A stretch of 64,000 nt of DNA from Capnocytophaga haemolytica (GCF_001553545.1 NZ_CP014227.1:1155001-1219000), one strand, 5' to 3'; positions 52,725-62,168 are shown, counted from the stretch's first letter. Notes: a model not told the origin generated them from the letters alone. Numbers and translations: made by a program.

Positions 52725-53330
52725 GTGGAACATAAGAAGAAGATTTTTACGGAGAGGAGTTACGAGAAATTGAAAGAGGCGCTCCAAGAGATTGCGGCAG
52801 AAGAAGATATAAAAGATGTGTATGTGCTGTCTTTTAAGTATGAGTTAGAGAATGAGGATATGCGCTATCCTATGCTTACCTTGGGGTATAACACGCTTAG
52901 CAATGCCAAGGAAGAGAGCTACAACGCCCCATCAAAGGAGGAGGCAAAATGGAATTTTACGTATTGGCTGCACAGTGAGGAAGCAACCGTTGGGGGCAGC
53001 GGCGATGCGTTGCTAAAAGAGTGGTTTGCTAAGACGCCTTATTATTACACAGAGGAGGATAACGACAAGGCGATGGAGGACGATGAGGACTTGTATGACA
53101 AGATTTTGAAGAAGGGCGATAAGTTTGACAAGGAGTTTATAAAGGAAATGCAAGCTTGGGCTAAGCGTCTTTTTGAGGAGAAGCTGATAGAGGCAACTTT
53201 TGGGCGCAATATCCCTATCGTTATCCACGAGGCAGAGGCAGAGACTACCCCCATCAGCTGGACAAAGAAGACGAATCCTTCCCAACTCATCAAGGAGTAT
53301 TTGGAGTATTGGGATAGTGAAGAGGAGTAG
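52725..53330 (+). CDS. Acidic cytoplasmic protein of unknown function
   Basis: A 201-residue acidic protein beginning with a GTG codon (MEHKKKIFTERSYEKL after initiation). It has no signal peptide and no membrane segment. Visible segments are KDVYVLSFKYELENEDMRYP, LTLGYNTLSN, and EAKWNFTYWLHSE, a layout that reminds me of DUF4303-type proteins, some of which are immunity-like, but I cannot be sure. The end is strongly acidic (EYLEYWDSEEE). A TACTTTTG promoter element precedes it and a 7-bp-period array follows it, so it is probably a one-gene unit. Confidence 0.75.
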   Translation: MEHKKKIFTERSYEKLKEALQEIAAEEDIKDVYVLSFKYELENEDMRYPMLTLGYNTLSNAKEESYNAPSKEEAKWNFTYWLHSEEATVGGSGDALLKEWFAKTPYYYTEEDNDKAMEDDEDLYDKILKKGDKFDKEFIKEMQAWAKRLFEEKLIEATFGRNIPIVIHEAEAETTPISWTKKTNPSQLIKEYLEYWDSEEE

Positions 53331-53396
53331 AGGGCAGAGATCAGGGGTCAGTAATCAGTGATCAGCACGTTAGTACTAAAAGCTAAAAACTGAATA
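53331..53396. repeat. 7-bp-period arrays before the lactate dehydrogenase gene
   Basis: CAG recurs exactly every 7 bases at 53335, 53342 (TCAGGGG), 53349, 53356 and 53363. A second array, CTAAAA/CTAAAA/CTGAAT at 53376, 53383 and 53390, follows with the same step. Confidence 0.8.
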
Positions 53397-53416
53397 AATA
53401 AAACATAAGAATAATA

Positions 53417-54586
53417 ATGAGAGATTTAACTAAAATGACGAACATTGAGGATTTGCGCGTGGTGTGCAAACGCAATGTTCCTAAGATGTTCTACGAGTAT
53501 GTAGATACAGGTTCGTGGACACAGTCTACCTATCGTGAAAATGTAACTGATTTTAGCCCCATAAAGTTCCGCCAGAAGATATTGGTGGATATGGACAATC
53601 GTACCCTTGAGACTACCCTGCTTGGCAAGAAAGTGAAATTCCCTGCAATGACCGCTCCTGTGGGCTTTATGGGGATGATGTGGGCAGATGGCGAAATCCA
53701 TATGGCTAAGGCAGCACAGAAGTTTGGTATTCCCTTTACGCTTTCTACGATGTCTATCTGCTCCATTGAGGACTTGGCAGAGGCAGGCGTAGAACCCTTT
53801 TGGTTTCAGCTGTATGTGATGCGCGACCGCGAGTTTATGAAGGACTTAATTCGCCGTGCTAAGGCAGCTAACTGTTCGGCATTGATGGTAACAGTAGACT
53901 TGCAGGTGCTTGGCAATCGCCACCGCGATATTAAGAACGGGCTTTCTACACCACCGAAGTTCACCATTCCGAACCTTATCAACTTATCAACTAAGATTCC
54001 GTGGGGGCTTCGCTATCTTAAAAACAAGCGTTGGACATTCCGCAACATCGCAGGGCACGCTAAGAATGTGTCCGACCTCTCTTCATTGTCGTCTTGGACA
54101 AAAGAGCAGTTCGACCCAAGTCTGAGTTGGGAGGATATCGCAGAGATTAAGGAATTGTGGGGAGGTCCACTCATCCTCAAAGGGATAATGCTGCCCGAAG
54201 ATGCAGAGCAAGCGGTAAAATACGGTGCGGATGCTATCATTGTTTCTAACCACGGTGGTCGCCAGATGGATGATACTGTTTCGTCAATCAAGGCATTGCC
54301 AGACATCGTAAGTGCGGTAGGCAGCCAAACAGAAGTATGGATAGACTCAGGTTTCTACACAGGGCAGAATATGCTCAAAGCGTGGGCAATGGGTGCCAAA
54401 GGGATAATGCTCGGTCGTGCGCCCGTATATGGCTTAGGGGCTTACGGTGAGGAAGGGGTAACCCGTGCGCTGCAAATCCTTTACGATGAAATGGATACCA
54501 CAATGGCTTTTACAGGGCATAGGAATATCCAAGATGTAGATGCGCGCATTTTGGTGCCAGGGACGTATCCGCTGCCGACAAAATAA
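53417..54586 (+). CDS. lldD: FMN-dependent L-lactate dehydrogenase / alpha-hydroxy acid dehydrogenase
   Basis: A 389-residue flavoenzyme of the L-lactate dehydrogenase/glycolate oxidase family, oxidising L-2-hydroxy acids with FMN. The N-terminal TNIEDLRVVCKRNVPKMFYEYVDTGSWT, the FMN-binding AGVEPFWFQLYV and VTVDLQVLGNRHRD segments, and the catalytic His in IVSNHGGRQMD (about residues 273-283) are all present. The ending GRAPVYGLGAYGEEGVTRAL is typical. L-lactate is the most likely substrate, but glycolate or mandelate relatives share these motifs. It is a single-gene unit. Confidence 0.9.
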   Translation: MRDLTKMTNIEDLRVVCKRNVPKMFYEYVDTGSWTQSTYRENVTDFSPIKFRQKILVDMDNRTLETTLLGKKVKFPAMTAPVGFMGMMWADGEIHMAKAAQKFGIPFTLSTMSICSIEDLAEAGVEPFWFQLYVMRDREFMKDLIRRAKAANCSALMVTVDLQVLGNRHRDIKNGLSTPPKFTIPNLINLSTKIPWGLRYLKNKRWTFRNIAGHAKNVSDLSSLSSWTKEQFDPSLSWEDIAEIKELWGGPLILKGIMLPEDAEQAVKYGADAIIVSNHGGRQMDDTVSSIKALPDIVSAVGSQTEVWIDSGFYTGQNMLKAWAMGAKGIMLGRAPVYGLGAYGEEGVTRALQILYDEMDTTMAFTGHRNIQDVDARILVPGTYPLPTK

Positions 54587-54671
54587 ACGGAATTTATTTA
54601 TATTTATGAAGGATTAGTATTCAATTAGGATGCTAATCCTTTTCTTTTTGTAGTTAATTTTTAAGATTCGT

Positions 54672-54702
54672 TTTGTAGATTCTATTTTTATTTTTACCTT
54701 TG
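54672..54702 (+). promoter_or_regulatory. Promoter of the polysaccharide export operon
   Basis: TTTG at 54672-54675, an exact 19-bp spacer, TACCTTTG at 54695-54702. The leader is about 12 bases if translation starts at 54721. Confidence 0.8.
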
Positions 54703-54720
54703 CACCCAAATACTCAAAGA

Positions 54721-57228
54721 ATGAAACTAAAATTACAGATATTTTTTCTTATTATTTTTGTCGGTCTGCAGAATGCCATGGCTCAGGTTGATAGGGGTTC
54801 GTATGACACTGCTGGGAATAGTATGAGTCAGGCTAATAGGAATATTGACATAACCACGGTGAATGTTGATAATCTGAGTGATGAACAGGTGAGGAGCTAT
54901 TGGGAACGGGCTCAGGCGCGTGGCTATACGGTGGATCAGTTTATTGCCTTGGCTCGCAGCAGGGGGATGTCGGACTTGCAGGCTATGAAGCTCAAGCAGC
55001 GCATTTTGCAGCTATCGGGCAAGACTACACGTACGAAGGAGAAAGAGACGGACAAGAACCTGAAACGCAGGGATGCTAAGATGGAGGACGATGATATTTT
55101 TGGCTATACGGGCAAGGAAAAGAAGGACTCAATAGTTACGGCTAATAAGAAGGATTCGATCTTTGGGATGACCTTCTTTAAGAACCCCAAGATATCGTTT
55201 ACTCCCAACCTAAATGTGGCTACGCCCGACAATTACCAAGTGGGGCCTGGTGATGAGCTGTTGGTGGAAGTGTGGGGTGCTACGGAAGGTTCGTTCAGAC
55301 AGAAGGTGGACAATGAGGGGAATATTTTCTTAAATGGTGTGGGGCGCATACACGTTGGTGGGCTGATGTTCAACGAGGTGAAGGCGAAGATCAACACGGC
55401 ACTCAGGCGCATTTACTCAGGCATTTCGGCACCTGAGGGTAGTTATGCAAAGATATACACAGGGGTAACGATTTCGCAAGTGCGCACCGTGAAGGTGAAT
55501 ATCATAGGCGAGGTGGTGGTGCCTGGCACTTATACGCTCAGTTCGCTCTCAACGGTGCTCAATGCGCTGTACGCCTGCGGGGGTCCATCGCAAAATGGGT
55601 CGTTCAGGGAGGTGAATATATTTCGAGGAGGGAAGAAGTTGGCGACTTTTGACATTTATAACTTTCTGATCAATGGCTCGGAGAAGGGCAACTTAACTTT
55701 GCAAGACCAAGATGTGATCATCGTGCCACCGTATAAGAACCGCGTGTGGGTAGATGGTAAGGTGAAGCGCAAGGGTTTTTACGAGATGTTGGATAGTGAG
55801 ACCTTGGCGAACTTGGTAACCTTCTTTGGTGGCTTCACTTCGGATGCGTTTACGAACACTTTGGTGCTTGAGCGCATTAAGGATGCCAAGCGCGAAGTGC
55901 AAGAGATTGCCTTTGATAAAATCGGCAGTTTTAAGATGCACAATGGCGATAGGCTGATAGTGCACGCGATCACCAAGGAGTATCGCAATCGGCTGAGCAT
56001 AGGCGGGGCGGTGTATCAACCAGGGATTTACCAATACAAAGAGGGGATGACCGCGTTAGACCTCATCGAACGTGCCAATGGGGTGCGCAAGGATGCTTCT
56101 TTGGATCGGGGTTTGATATTTAGAACCGAGAACCGCATTGATTATCAAACGCTGAATTTCTCAGTGAGAGATCTGTTAGCGAAGAAGAGCCAAATCGCTT
56201 TGCAGGACAACGATAGTTTATACATATTCTCAAAAGATTCGCTACAATACAAGCGATTTGTGAGGGTAGAAGGAGCAGTGAACAAGCCTAAGGAGCTTCC
56301 GTATATGGAGGGAATGACCGTTGAGGACGTTATCTCGATGGCAGGAGGCTTATCGAAGGGTGCAGATGCCTCGATGGTTGATGTGTTCAGAGAGACGAAT
56401 GAGGGCAATTTTCAGAAGCTCAGTCAGGAGTTTCGCACTTCGGTGAATAACGACCTTTCGCCTACGGGGGCGGTGCTGACCTTGCAGCCGAACGATGTGG
56501 TTTCGGTGCGATACATCAAGGGATACACCTCCTTGCAGACGGTCTCAGTGATGGGTGAGGTGCTTTACCCTGGGGTATACAGTATACAATCGAAAAAAGA
56601 GCATATTTCGGACTTAGTGGAGCGCGTGGGTGGCTTTACGCCTTTTGCTTACACTGGTGGGGCGACACTCATACGCAAGAAGACGGACGAGGGGGAAATA
56701 CAGCAAGAGGACTTTTTGAAGGAGTTGGTGGTCTTAGAGGATGAGGGCACCGAGACGGAAAAGTCGTTGAAGAAGGTAGCTGCGAAATCGAAGGAGTATC
56801 GCATAGGTATTGATTTGGACAGGATATTGAAGAAGAAGCACAGCAAATACGATCTGCTGCTCAGTGAGGGCGATGTGCTGTTGATTCCGTCGGCTAAGCA
56901 GACGGTAGAGATCCGCGGTGAGGTGTTGGCACCTTCGTTAGTGCGTTACGAAAGGGGAATGAGCGTGCGCAAATACATCGACCGTGCAGGGGGCTTTGCC
57001 GATAGGGCGAAGCGAAGTGCGATTTATGTGATGTACGCCAATGGTGAGATTAAATCGACTAAAACTTCACTGTTCTTCAACAATTATCCAGCGATAGAGC
57101 CAGGGTGCATCATCATTGTGCCATCGAAGCCTGCGCGGCAGCGAATGACTACGGGTGAGACGGTGGGCATCATCTCGGCAATCACTACGATGGGTGTTTT
57201 AATATACAGCAGTTTAATAAAGAAATAA
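54721..57228 (+). CDS. Wza-like polysaccharide export protein with SLBB domains
   Basis: An 835-residue exported protein that should form the outer-membrane/periplasmic channel for surface polysaccharide. The start at 54721 begins a clean signal peptide (MKLKLQIFFLIIFVGLQNAMA); an in-frame ATG at 54700 lies on top of the promoter. After a charged region comes the Poly_export domain (YQVGPGDELLVEVWGATEG, about residues 170-190), then several SLBB domains (VNIIGEVVVPGTY, SVMGEVLYPGVYS, EIRGEVLAPSLVRYE). A C-terminal membrane helix (GIISAITTMGVLIYSSLI) closes it. The many SLBB repeats make it much longer than Wza of E. coli, a Bacteroidota form. Confidence 0.92.
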   Translation: MKLKLQIFFLIIFVGLQNAMAQVDRGSYDTAGNSMSQANRNIDITTVNVDNLSDEQVRSYWERAQARGYTVDQFIALARSRGMSDLQAMKLKQRILQLSGKTTRTKEKETDKNLKRRDAKMEDDDIFGYTGKEKKDSIVTANKKDSIFGMTFFKNPKISFTPNLNVATPDNYQVGPGDELLVEVWGATEGSFRQKVDNEGNIFLNGVGRIHVGGLMFNEVKAKINTALRRIYSGISAPEGSYAKIYTGVTISQVRTVKVNIIGEVVVPGTYTLSSLSTVLNALYACGGPSQNGSFREVNIFRGGKKLATFDIYNFLINGSEKGNLTLQDQDVIIVPPYKNRVWVDGKVKRKGFYEMLDSETLANLVTFFGGFTSDAFTNTLVLERIKDAKREVQEIAFDKIGSFKMHNGDRLIVHAITKEYRNRLSIGGAVYQPGIYQYKEGMTALDLIERANGVRKDASLDRGLIFRTENRIDYQTLNFSVRDLLAKKSQIALQDNDSLYIFSKDSLQYKRFVRVEGAVNKPKELPYMEGMTVEDVISMAGGLSKGADASMVDVFRETNEGNFQKLSQEFRTSVNNDLSPTGAVLTLQPNDVVSVRYIKGYTSLQTVSVMGEVLYPGVYSIQSKKEHISDLVERVGGFTPFAYTGGATLIRKKTDEGEIQQEDFLKELVVLEDEGTETEKSLKKVAAKSKEYRIGIDLDRILKKKHSKYDLLLSEGDVLLIPSAKQTVEIRGEVLAPSLVRYERGMSVRKYIDRAGGFADRAKRSAIYVMYANGEIKSTKTSLFFNNYPAIEPGCIIIVPSKPARQRMTTGETVGIISAITTMGVLIYSSLIKK

Positions 57229-57230
57229 CA

Positions 57231-58328
57231 ATGGAGCAAGAGAGAGAAAAGTTAGCTGAGGGCACTCCGCAGCAGCCAGCACAGGCAAGGGCAGTGAAGG
57301 AAGATGAGATAGACCTTGTGGCTTTATTTCAAAAACTTTGGAAGGGCAAGAAATACATTGTGGTGTTCACCTTGTTGTTCTTTGGCATAGGGATAGTGGT
57401 AACATTGTTTTCAGCCAAGAAGTATACGGCTACCACCATAATGGTTCCGCAGACCAGCGAGAACAAGAGTGCTGGGGGCTTAGGCGGCTTAGCAGCTATG
57501 GCGGGTATCAACTTAGGCAGTAGCAGCACTGAGGTGATCCCGACCAGCACTTACGCTAAGATCCTCGAGAGTTTGCCCTTTAAGAAGAAGTTGGCTGAGA
57601 CGACGGTTTATACACAGAAGTCGAGCACGAAGATGAGTTATGAGGTGTATTATAAATCGTACATAGTGGGCGGGCTGCTAAGTGGGCTTTTTGGTGGCTC
57701 ATCCTCGAATGCGGGCAGTGGTGCTACTACTGCAAGGAGCGACTTGGATGTGCTGCAGGTGAGCGGTGAAGAACAAGCGATGCTCAACAGTATCGACCAG
57801 CGGTTGAAGATTGAAATCAAAGAGAAAGAAGGGTATATTGCGCTGAGTTTTACAATGCCAGAGCCCATAGCCGCGGCACAGATGTTGCAATCGGCACAGA
57901 CGCTTCTGCAAGAGACGGTAACGGAATACAAGTTGCAGAAAGCGCGCGAGGAGTACGATTTTGTCGAAAAGCGTTGTGCGGAGGCTGAGCGCGATTTTAG
58001 GGCAAAGCAGTATGCGGTGGCAGGTTTCCAAGATCGCAATCGCGATTTATTCAGTTCGTTGCCACAAGCGCGTTTGCAGCAGTTGCAAGCGGAATATAAC
58101 GTGGCTTTCACGGTGTACACAGAGCTTGCGAAGCAGTTAGAGAACAAACGCATAAAAGTAAAGGAAGATCAGCCTATATTTACGATTATAGAGCCAGTGA
58201 GCGTACCTACTTCGCCCTCGGGTAATGGGCTGCTAACGGTGGCTATTTTCACATTTTTAGGATTGGTGATAGGTGTTGGGATTGTTTTTCTACGAGATTT
58301 CAGAAAACGGCTCAAGGAGAGGGTGTAA
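57231..58328 (+). CDS. Wzz-like chain-length / export co-polymerase, first copy
   Basis: A 365-residue Wzz/PCP-family inner-membrane protein: a cytoplasmic start (EDEIDLVALFQKLWKGKK), a first helix (YIVVFTLLFFGIGIVVTLF), a long coiled-coil periplasmic part, and a second helix near the end (LLTVAIFTFLGLVIGVGIVFL) after the Pro/Gly-rich PVSVPTSPSG motif. It sets polymer length or couples synthesis to export. It starts 2 bp after the Wza-like gene. A Gly/Ser-rich loop (SSSNAGSGATT) is unusual. No tyrosine kinase domain is present. Confidence 0.92.
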   Translation: MEQEREKLAEGTPQQPAQARAVKEDEIDLVALFQKLWKGKKYIVVFTLLFFGIGIVVTLFSAKKYTATTIMVPQTSENKSAGGLGGLAAMAGINLGSSSTEVIPTSTYAKILESLPFKKKLAETTVYTQKSSTKMSYEVYYKSYIVGGLLSGLFGGSSSNAGSGATTARSDLDVLQVSGEEQAMLNSIDQRLKIEIKEKEGYIALSFTMPEPIAAAQMLQSAQTLLQETVTEYKLQKAREEYDFVEKRCAEAERDFRAKQYAVAGFQDRNRDLFSSLPQARLQQLQAEYNVAFTVYTELAKQLENKRIKVKEDQPIFTIIEPVSVPTSPSGNGLLTVAIFTFLGLVIGVGIVFLRDFRKRLKERV

Positions 58329-58351
58329 TACTATAATAATACGTAGGCTAT

Positions 58352-59431
58352 ATGAATAACTCGCATACACATCAGGAAGATGAGATTGACTTAGTCGCTA
58401 TTTTTCGCAAGCTATCAAAATCGAAGAAGTCAATCATTTGGACCACTGCCATATTTATGGCAGTAGGGTTGGTTTTTGCCCTATTTGCAGATAGAAAATA
58501 TGAAGCTACGACCCTGATGATTTACAATATGCCGAAGAAGAAGGAAGTCAGTGGGCTTACGGCAATTGCTTCCTTATCAGGCGTAAGGCTTAAGGATGAG
58601 GACGAAGAGGCGTTAGACCCTAAGATATTAGAGAAAATTGTGGGCAGCACTCCTTTTCAGATGAAAATTGCCAAAACCCCTTTAACATTTCAAAAGTTAG
58701 GCAAGAAGCTCACCTATGAGGACTATGTGCTGCACTACAATTCATTGGGTGTAGTGGACTATATCCTCAATCCGTTGTTACTTTTTTCGGGCAGTGGACA
58801 GACATCGCAAGAGATGGTGCTTACTGACCTCGATAGTGTGAATATACTGACGGTAGACAAGCAGACGCAGAAAGTGATAGACCGAATTTCACACGAGCTT
58901 TCATTCAGCTTTAAGGAGCGCGAGGGGGGCTACTTTGAGATGAAATACAAGATGGGTTCGCCCTTGCCTGCTGCGCAGATGTTGCTGAGTGCACAACAGG
59001 AGTTGCAGCGGCGTTTAACTGAGTTCAGAGTAGGAAGAGCTGAGCGTCAGTTGTTGTTTTTGGAGAAGGAATACCAAGAGATAGAGCAAGATTTTTTAAT
59101 GAAGCAGGCACTTTTGGAGCGTTACAAGAAGGAAAATAAAGCGTACGACAGTTTACCTATAGGGAAGCGACAGCAGTTGGAAACCGATTACAATTTGGCG
59201 TATGGGCTGTACGCTGAGGTGAAGAAGCAGATTGCCACACAGCGTATTTTGCTCAAAGATATAGAATCGCCATTGACAGTGATTGAGCCTGTGAAAGTGC
59301 CATCGGATTCGAAATCGAATAGAGGACTGATTTTTATACTCTTCGCTATCACTGGCTTGGTGATAAGTGTATGCAGGGCACTGATTACTGATTATATAAA
59401 GCAAGTGAAGGAGCGCGAAAATCACACATAA
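58352..59431 (+). CDS. Wzz-like chain-length / export co-polymerase, second copy
   Basis: A 359-residue paralogue of the preceding gene. It shares the opening (EDEIDLVAIFRKLSKSKK), a first helix (SIIWTTAIFMAVGLVFALFA), the central coiled coil (QQELQRRLTEFRVGRAERQL), and the closing PVKVPSDSKSN plus helix GLIFILFAITGLVISV. The two copies are clearly related but well diverged, so they probably act on different polymers or as a mixed ring. It starts 23 bp after the first copy, and the HAD gene follows after 3 bp. Confidence 0.92.
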   Translation: MNNSHTHQEDEIDLVAIFRKLSKSKKSIIWTTAIFMAVGLVFALFADRKYEATTLMIYNMPKKKEVSGLTAIASLSGVRLKDEDEEALDPKILEKIVGSTPFQMKIAKTPLTFQKLGKKLTYEDYVLHYNSLGVVDYILNPLLLFSGSGQTSQEMVLTDLDSVNILTVDKQTQKVIDRISHELSFSFKEREGGYFEMKYKMGSPLPAAQMLLSAQQELQRRLTEFRVGRAERQLLFLEKEYQEIEQDFLMKQALLERYKKENKAYDSLPIGKRQQLETDYNLAYGLYAEVKKQIATQRILLKDIESPLTVIEPVKVPSDSKSNRGLIFILFAITGLVISVCRALITDYIKQVKERENHT

Positions 59432-59434
59432 GCG

Positions 59435-60085
59435 ATGGAGTATTTTGTTTTTGATATGGATGGGGTGCTGGTGGATAGTGAGCCTATGCATCAGAAGATC
59501 ATCTTGGAAGTGTTTCAGCTAAAAGGGATCCCTTTTTCAAGTGATTACGTACAGACATTGACGGGGATGTCGGCTTTGCCTATGTGGGAAAAGGTGCAGC
59601 GAGAAAGTGAGCACACTGAGACCCCACAACAACTTTTAGAGTTTCATAGAGCCTACTTTTTCGATCGCTTGCCTTCACTTGAAGTAGTGGCTGTGGAGGG
59701 CGTAAAAGAAGTGTTGGCATTACTGCAAAAGAGGGGGAGCCATATCGCCTTAGCCTCATCTTCGGGGCGGAAATTAATCGATATTTTTATTGAGCAGGTG
59801 GGGATAGCCTCGTACTTTGAGGTGATCGTAAGCGGAGACGATGTGCGGTATAGCAAGCCCAATCCTGAGATATTTGCGAAGGTGGCAGCTTGGTATGAGT
59901 TGCCCGCAGAGCAGTTCTGTGTGATTGAGGACAGCACAAATGGCGTGGCGGCAGCCAAAGGAGCGGGTATGCACTGTGTAGGCTTTCAGAACCCCCTCTC
60001 AGGCGGACAAGACCTCAGCAAAGCTGACCTTGTGATCCACTCAATGAGCGAATTATTGCAATGTCTAAAGAAAAGGATACTTTAA
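59435..60085 (+). CDS. HAD hydrolase, beta-phosphoglucomutase-like
   Basis: A 216-residue HAD-IA hydrolase of the beta-phosphoglucomutase/phosphatase group. Motif I FDMDGVLVDSEP has the nucleophile Asp and acid/base Asp, motif II is ALASSSGRKL, motif III Lys is in YSKPNPEIF, and motif IV is VIEDSTNGVAAAKGAGM. The helical cap lies at residues ~15-85. Its place in a polysaccharide operon suggests a sugar phosphate substrate. It starts 3 bp after the second Wzz-like gene and ends 3 bp before the acyltransferase gene. Confidence 0.9.
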   Translation: MEYFVFDMDGVLVDSEPMHQKIILEVFQLKGIPFSSDYVQTLTGMSALPMWEKVQRESEHTETPQQLLEFHRAYFFDRLPSLEVVAVEGVKEVLALLQKRGSHIALASSSGRKLIDIFIEQVGIASYFEVIVSGDDVRYSKPNPEIFAKVAAWYELPAEQFCVIEDSTNGVAAAKGAGMHCVGFQNPLSGGQDLSKADLVIHSMSELLQCLKKRIL

Positions 60086-60088
60086 AAG

Positions 60089-61944
60089 ATGAGTAGTATA
60101 CGTTATCGTGCTGATATTGATGGGCTGCGGGCTTTGGCAGTGCTATCAGTGATTGTTTTTCACCTCAACTCCAAATGGCTACCTGGCTTCTTGGGGGTGG
60201 ATATCTTCTTTGTGATCTCGGGCTTTTTGATTACCTCAATTATCTACACCGAGATAAAGCAAGGAGTGTTTAGTTACAAAAACTTTTATATTAGAAGGAT
60301 TAAGCGGATACTGCCACTCTTCTTTGTAGTGGTGATCACGGGCTTGCTGCTCGGTTGGTATGTATTTTTGCCTACGGATAGATATGGATTATCGAACTCT
60401 GCAGCGGCTGCTACGGCTTTTTTGGCAAACCTCTACTTTGCAAGACAAGGAGGCTATTTTGATATTGCCAATGATGAGAAACCCTTTTTGCACCTGTGGT
60501 CGCTCTCGGTGGAGGAGCAGTTTTACTTTATATTCCCGACTTTGCTGCTGGGGCTGTGTTGCTTTGCTTTTACGAGAAAACGACTGAAGGAGAGTTTTGT
60601 AGTGATTGTGATATTGCTGATAATAGGAAGTTTTTATAAGACGACTTGGAATGGGTATTACCTATTTCACACAAGAGCTATTGAACTCTTGGTAGGGGCA
60701 TTCTTAGCGATTGTTACGACAGACAGACAGACAGTTGGCGCGCGCGGCTCTCTTGGGTATGTTTAGGGGCTACAGTTGTAATTTTAACATTATTTAACGA
60801 AAAGATGCCCTTATTTCCAGGTGTGAGTTCACTCTTACCTTGTGGGGTAGTGGCTCTTTTGATATTCGTTAATGATCGGGAACACGCCGTAAAACGGTTT
60901 TTCTCGTTGCCTTTAGTGGTGTGGATAGAGAAATTGTCGTACTCGTTATATCTATGGCATTGGGTGTTTTTAGCCTTTTTGTGGTATATCTATGGCAAGG
61001 CAGAGCTGCCAGCGTTGCACCTAGCGATTGCGGTAGTACTCACCTTTGGTTGCTCAGTACTGACGTATTACTTAGTAGAACAGCCCATAAGGAGAAGACA
61101 ATTCACATTTGTAAGGAGCTTTGTACTGTTCTATGTGTTGCCCGTGATAGTAGTGGGGGTATTCTTTGTGATGGGGAGGAAGTATAATATAAGTATATTT
61201 AATGAAAATATTCCAGAAAAATTACAATACCCTAAAAATATTTGTCATAATACTATTGATAGGAATTGTACTAGAGGAGATACTACTGTTGCCCCCAAAA
61301 TATTAGTAATAGGTGACTCACATACAGGACACACCAACCCTTTTGTAGATATGGTTGGTAAGAAAGAAGGTTGGAGTGCAGATGTAATATCTTCGGATGG
61401 ATGTCCTTTTTGTTTTGATGATGTTCAGATTATAAGAAAGGAAGGTAAAGCGAGGACACTTTGTACTGAATACAGAAACAATATAGAGCAGATATATAGA
61501 AATTATGATGTAATAATAATCTCTATATATTGGGGATGGGAGGAATACAATAAAGAAAAAATGATAGCGACACAAGAGCGTCTGATAGATACATTATTGC
61601 AGCAAAATAAAAAGGTATATTTGGTAAATACTTGTAATTTATTAGCTCCCTCACCTTTGCGAGGTTGGTATTTGAAACAAAAAGGATTGGGAGATTTTGT
61701 TACTTATCCTTCAAAAGTAGAAAGTACAATTAAGCATAAAGATGCTGTTGTAGGTTATTTATTGAAGCGTTTTTCTCAGATTCATTGGGTAGATTTAAGT
61801 GGATTAGCTCCTAAAGATGGAATTGTAGAAGGAAAGCCTGTTTTTGTAGATGCGAACCATTGGAATTATTACGGAGCTGAGAAGCTTGCAGAGAAATTCA
61901 TAGCATCAGGCCAGAGGCTGATTGATGAAAAAGATTTAAAATAA
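60089..61944 (+). pseudogene. OafA/YrhL-type acyltransferase with SGNH domain, frame broken at a GACA repeat
   Basis: The N-terminal part (60089-60766) is an acyltransferase-3 membrane domain: YRADIDGLRALAVLSVIVFH, FFVISGFLIT, YIRRIKRILPLF and HLWSLSVEEQFYFIFP. The reading frame then runs out 33 bases after a tetranucleotide repeat (60718-60734). The rest of the protein continues in another frame, from about 60735 (SWRARLSWVCLGATVVILTL) through the last helices and a C-terminal SGNH esterase-like domain with VIGDSHTGH and FVDANHWNYYG, to 61944. Adding one 4-base unit, or losing two, restores a single 619-residue or slightly shorter protein of normal family length. Such enzymes O-acetylate surface sugars. 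Either phase-variable and now OFF, or permanently broken. Confidence 0.88.
60718..60734 (+). repeat. Tetranucleotide repeat (GACA) x4 in the acyltransferase gene
   Basis: Four GACA units plus a G. It lies exactly where the two halves of the acyltransferase change frame, so slipped-strand change of copy number would switch the gene. Confidence 0.9.
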
Positions 61945-62096
61945 CTTTGTAATATAGAGGTGGCGTAAGTTCTAAGTAAGAAAGAGGTAGTGGTTACTAC
62001 AAAAGAAGATTTTTATAAAATTCGCTTTTTTTAGTATCTTTTTTTAAGAAATTTATATTCTGTAGAATGTATGGAACTGAAAATAAGTAAAAATAA

Positions 62097-62151
62097 ACCC
62101 TATGTGAACCCCATCTTTACCCTATGTGAACCTCATATACCCCTAACAGAA
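62097..62151. repeat. 11/22-bp-period array (ACCCTATGTGA)
   Basis: ACCCTATGTGA occurs at 62097 and 62119, alternating with ACCCCATCTTT and ACCTCATATAC; a fifth 11-mer begins CCCTAAC. The step is 11 bp, with a stronger 22-bp repeat. It lies in the 314-bp gap after the acyltransferase, followed by a 7-bp array and the MFS promoter. Confidence 0.75.
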
Positions 62152-62168
62152 TATTTTACTAAAAATGA

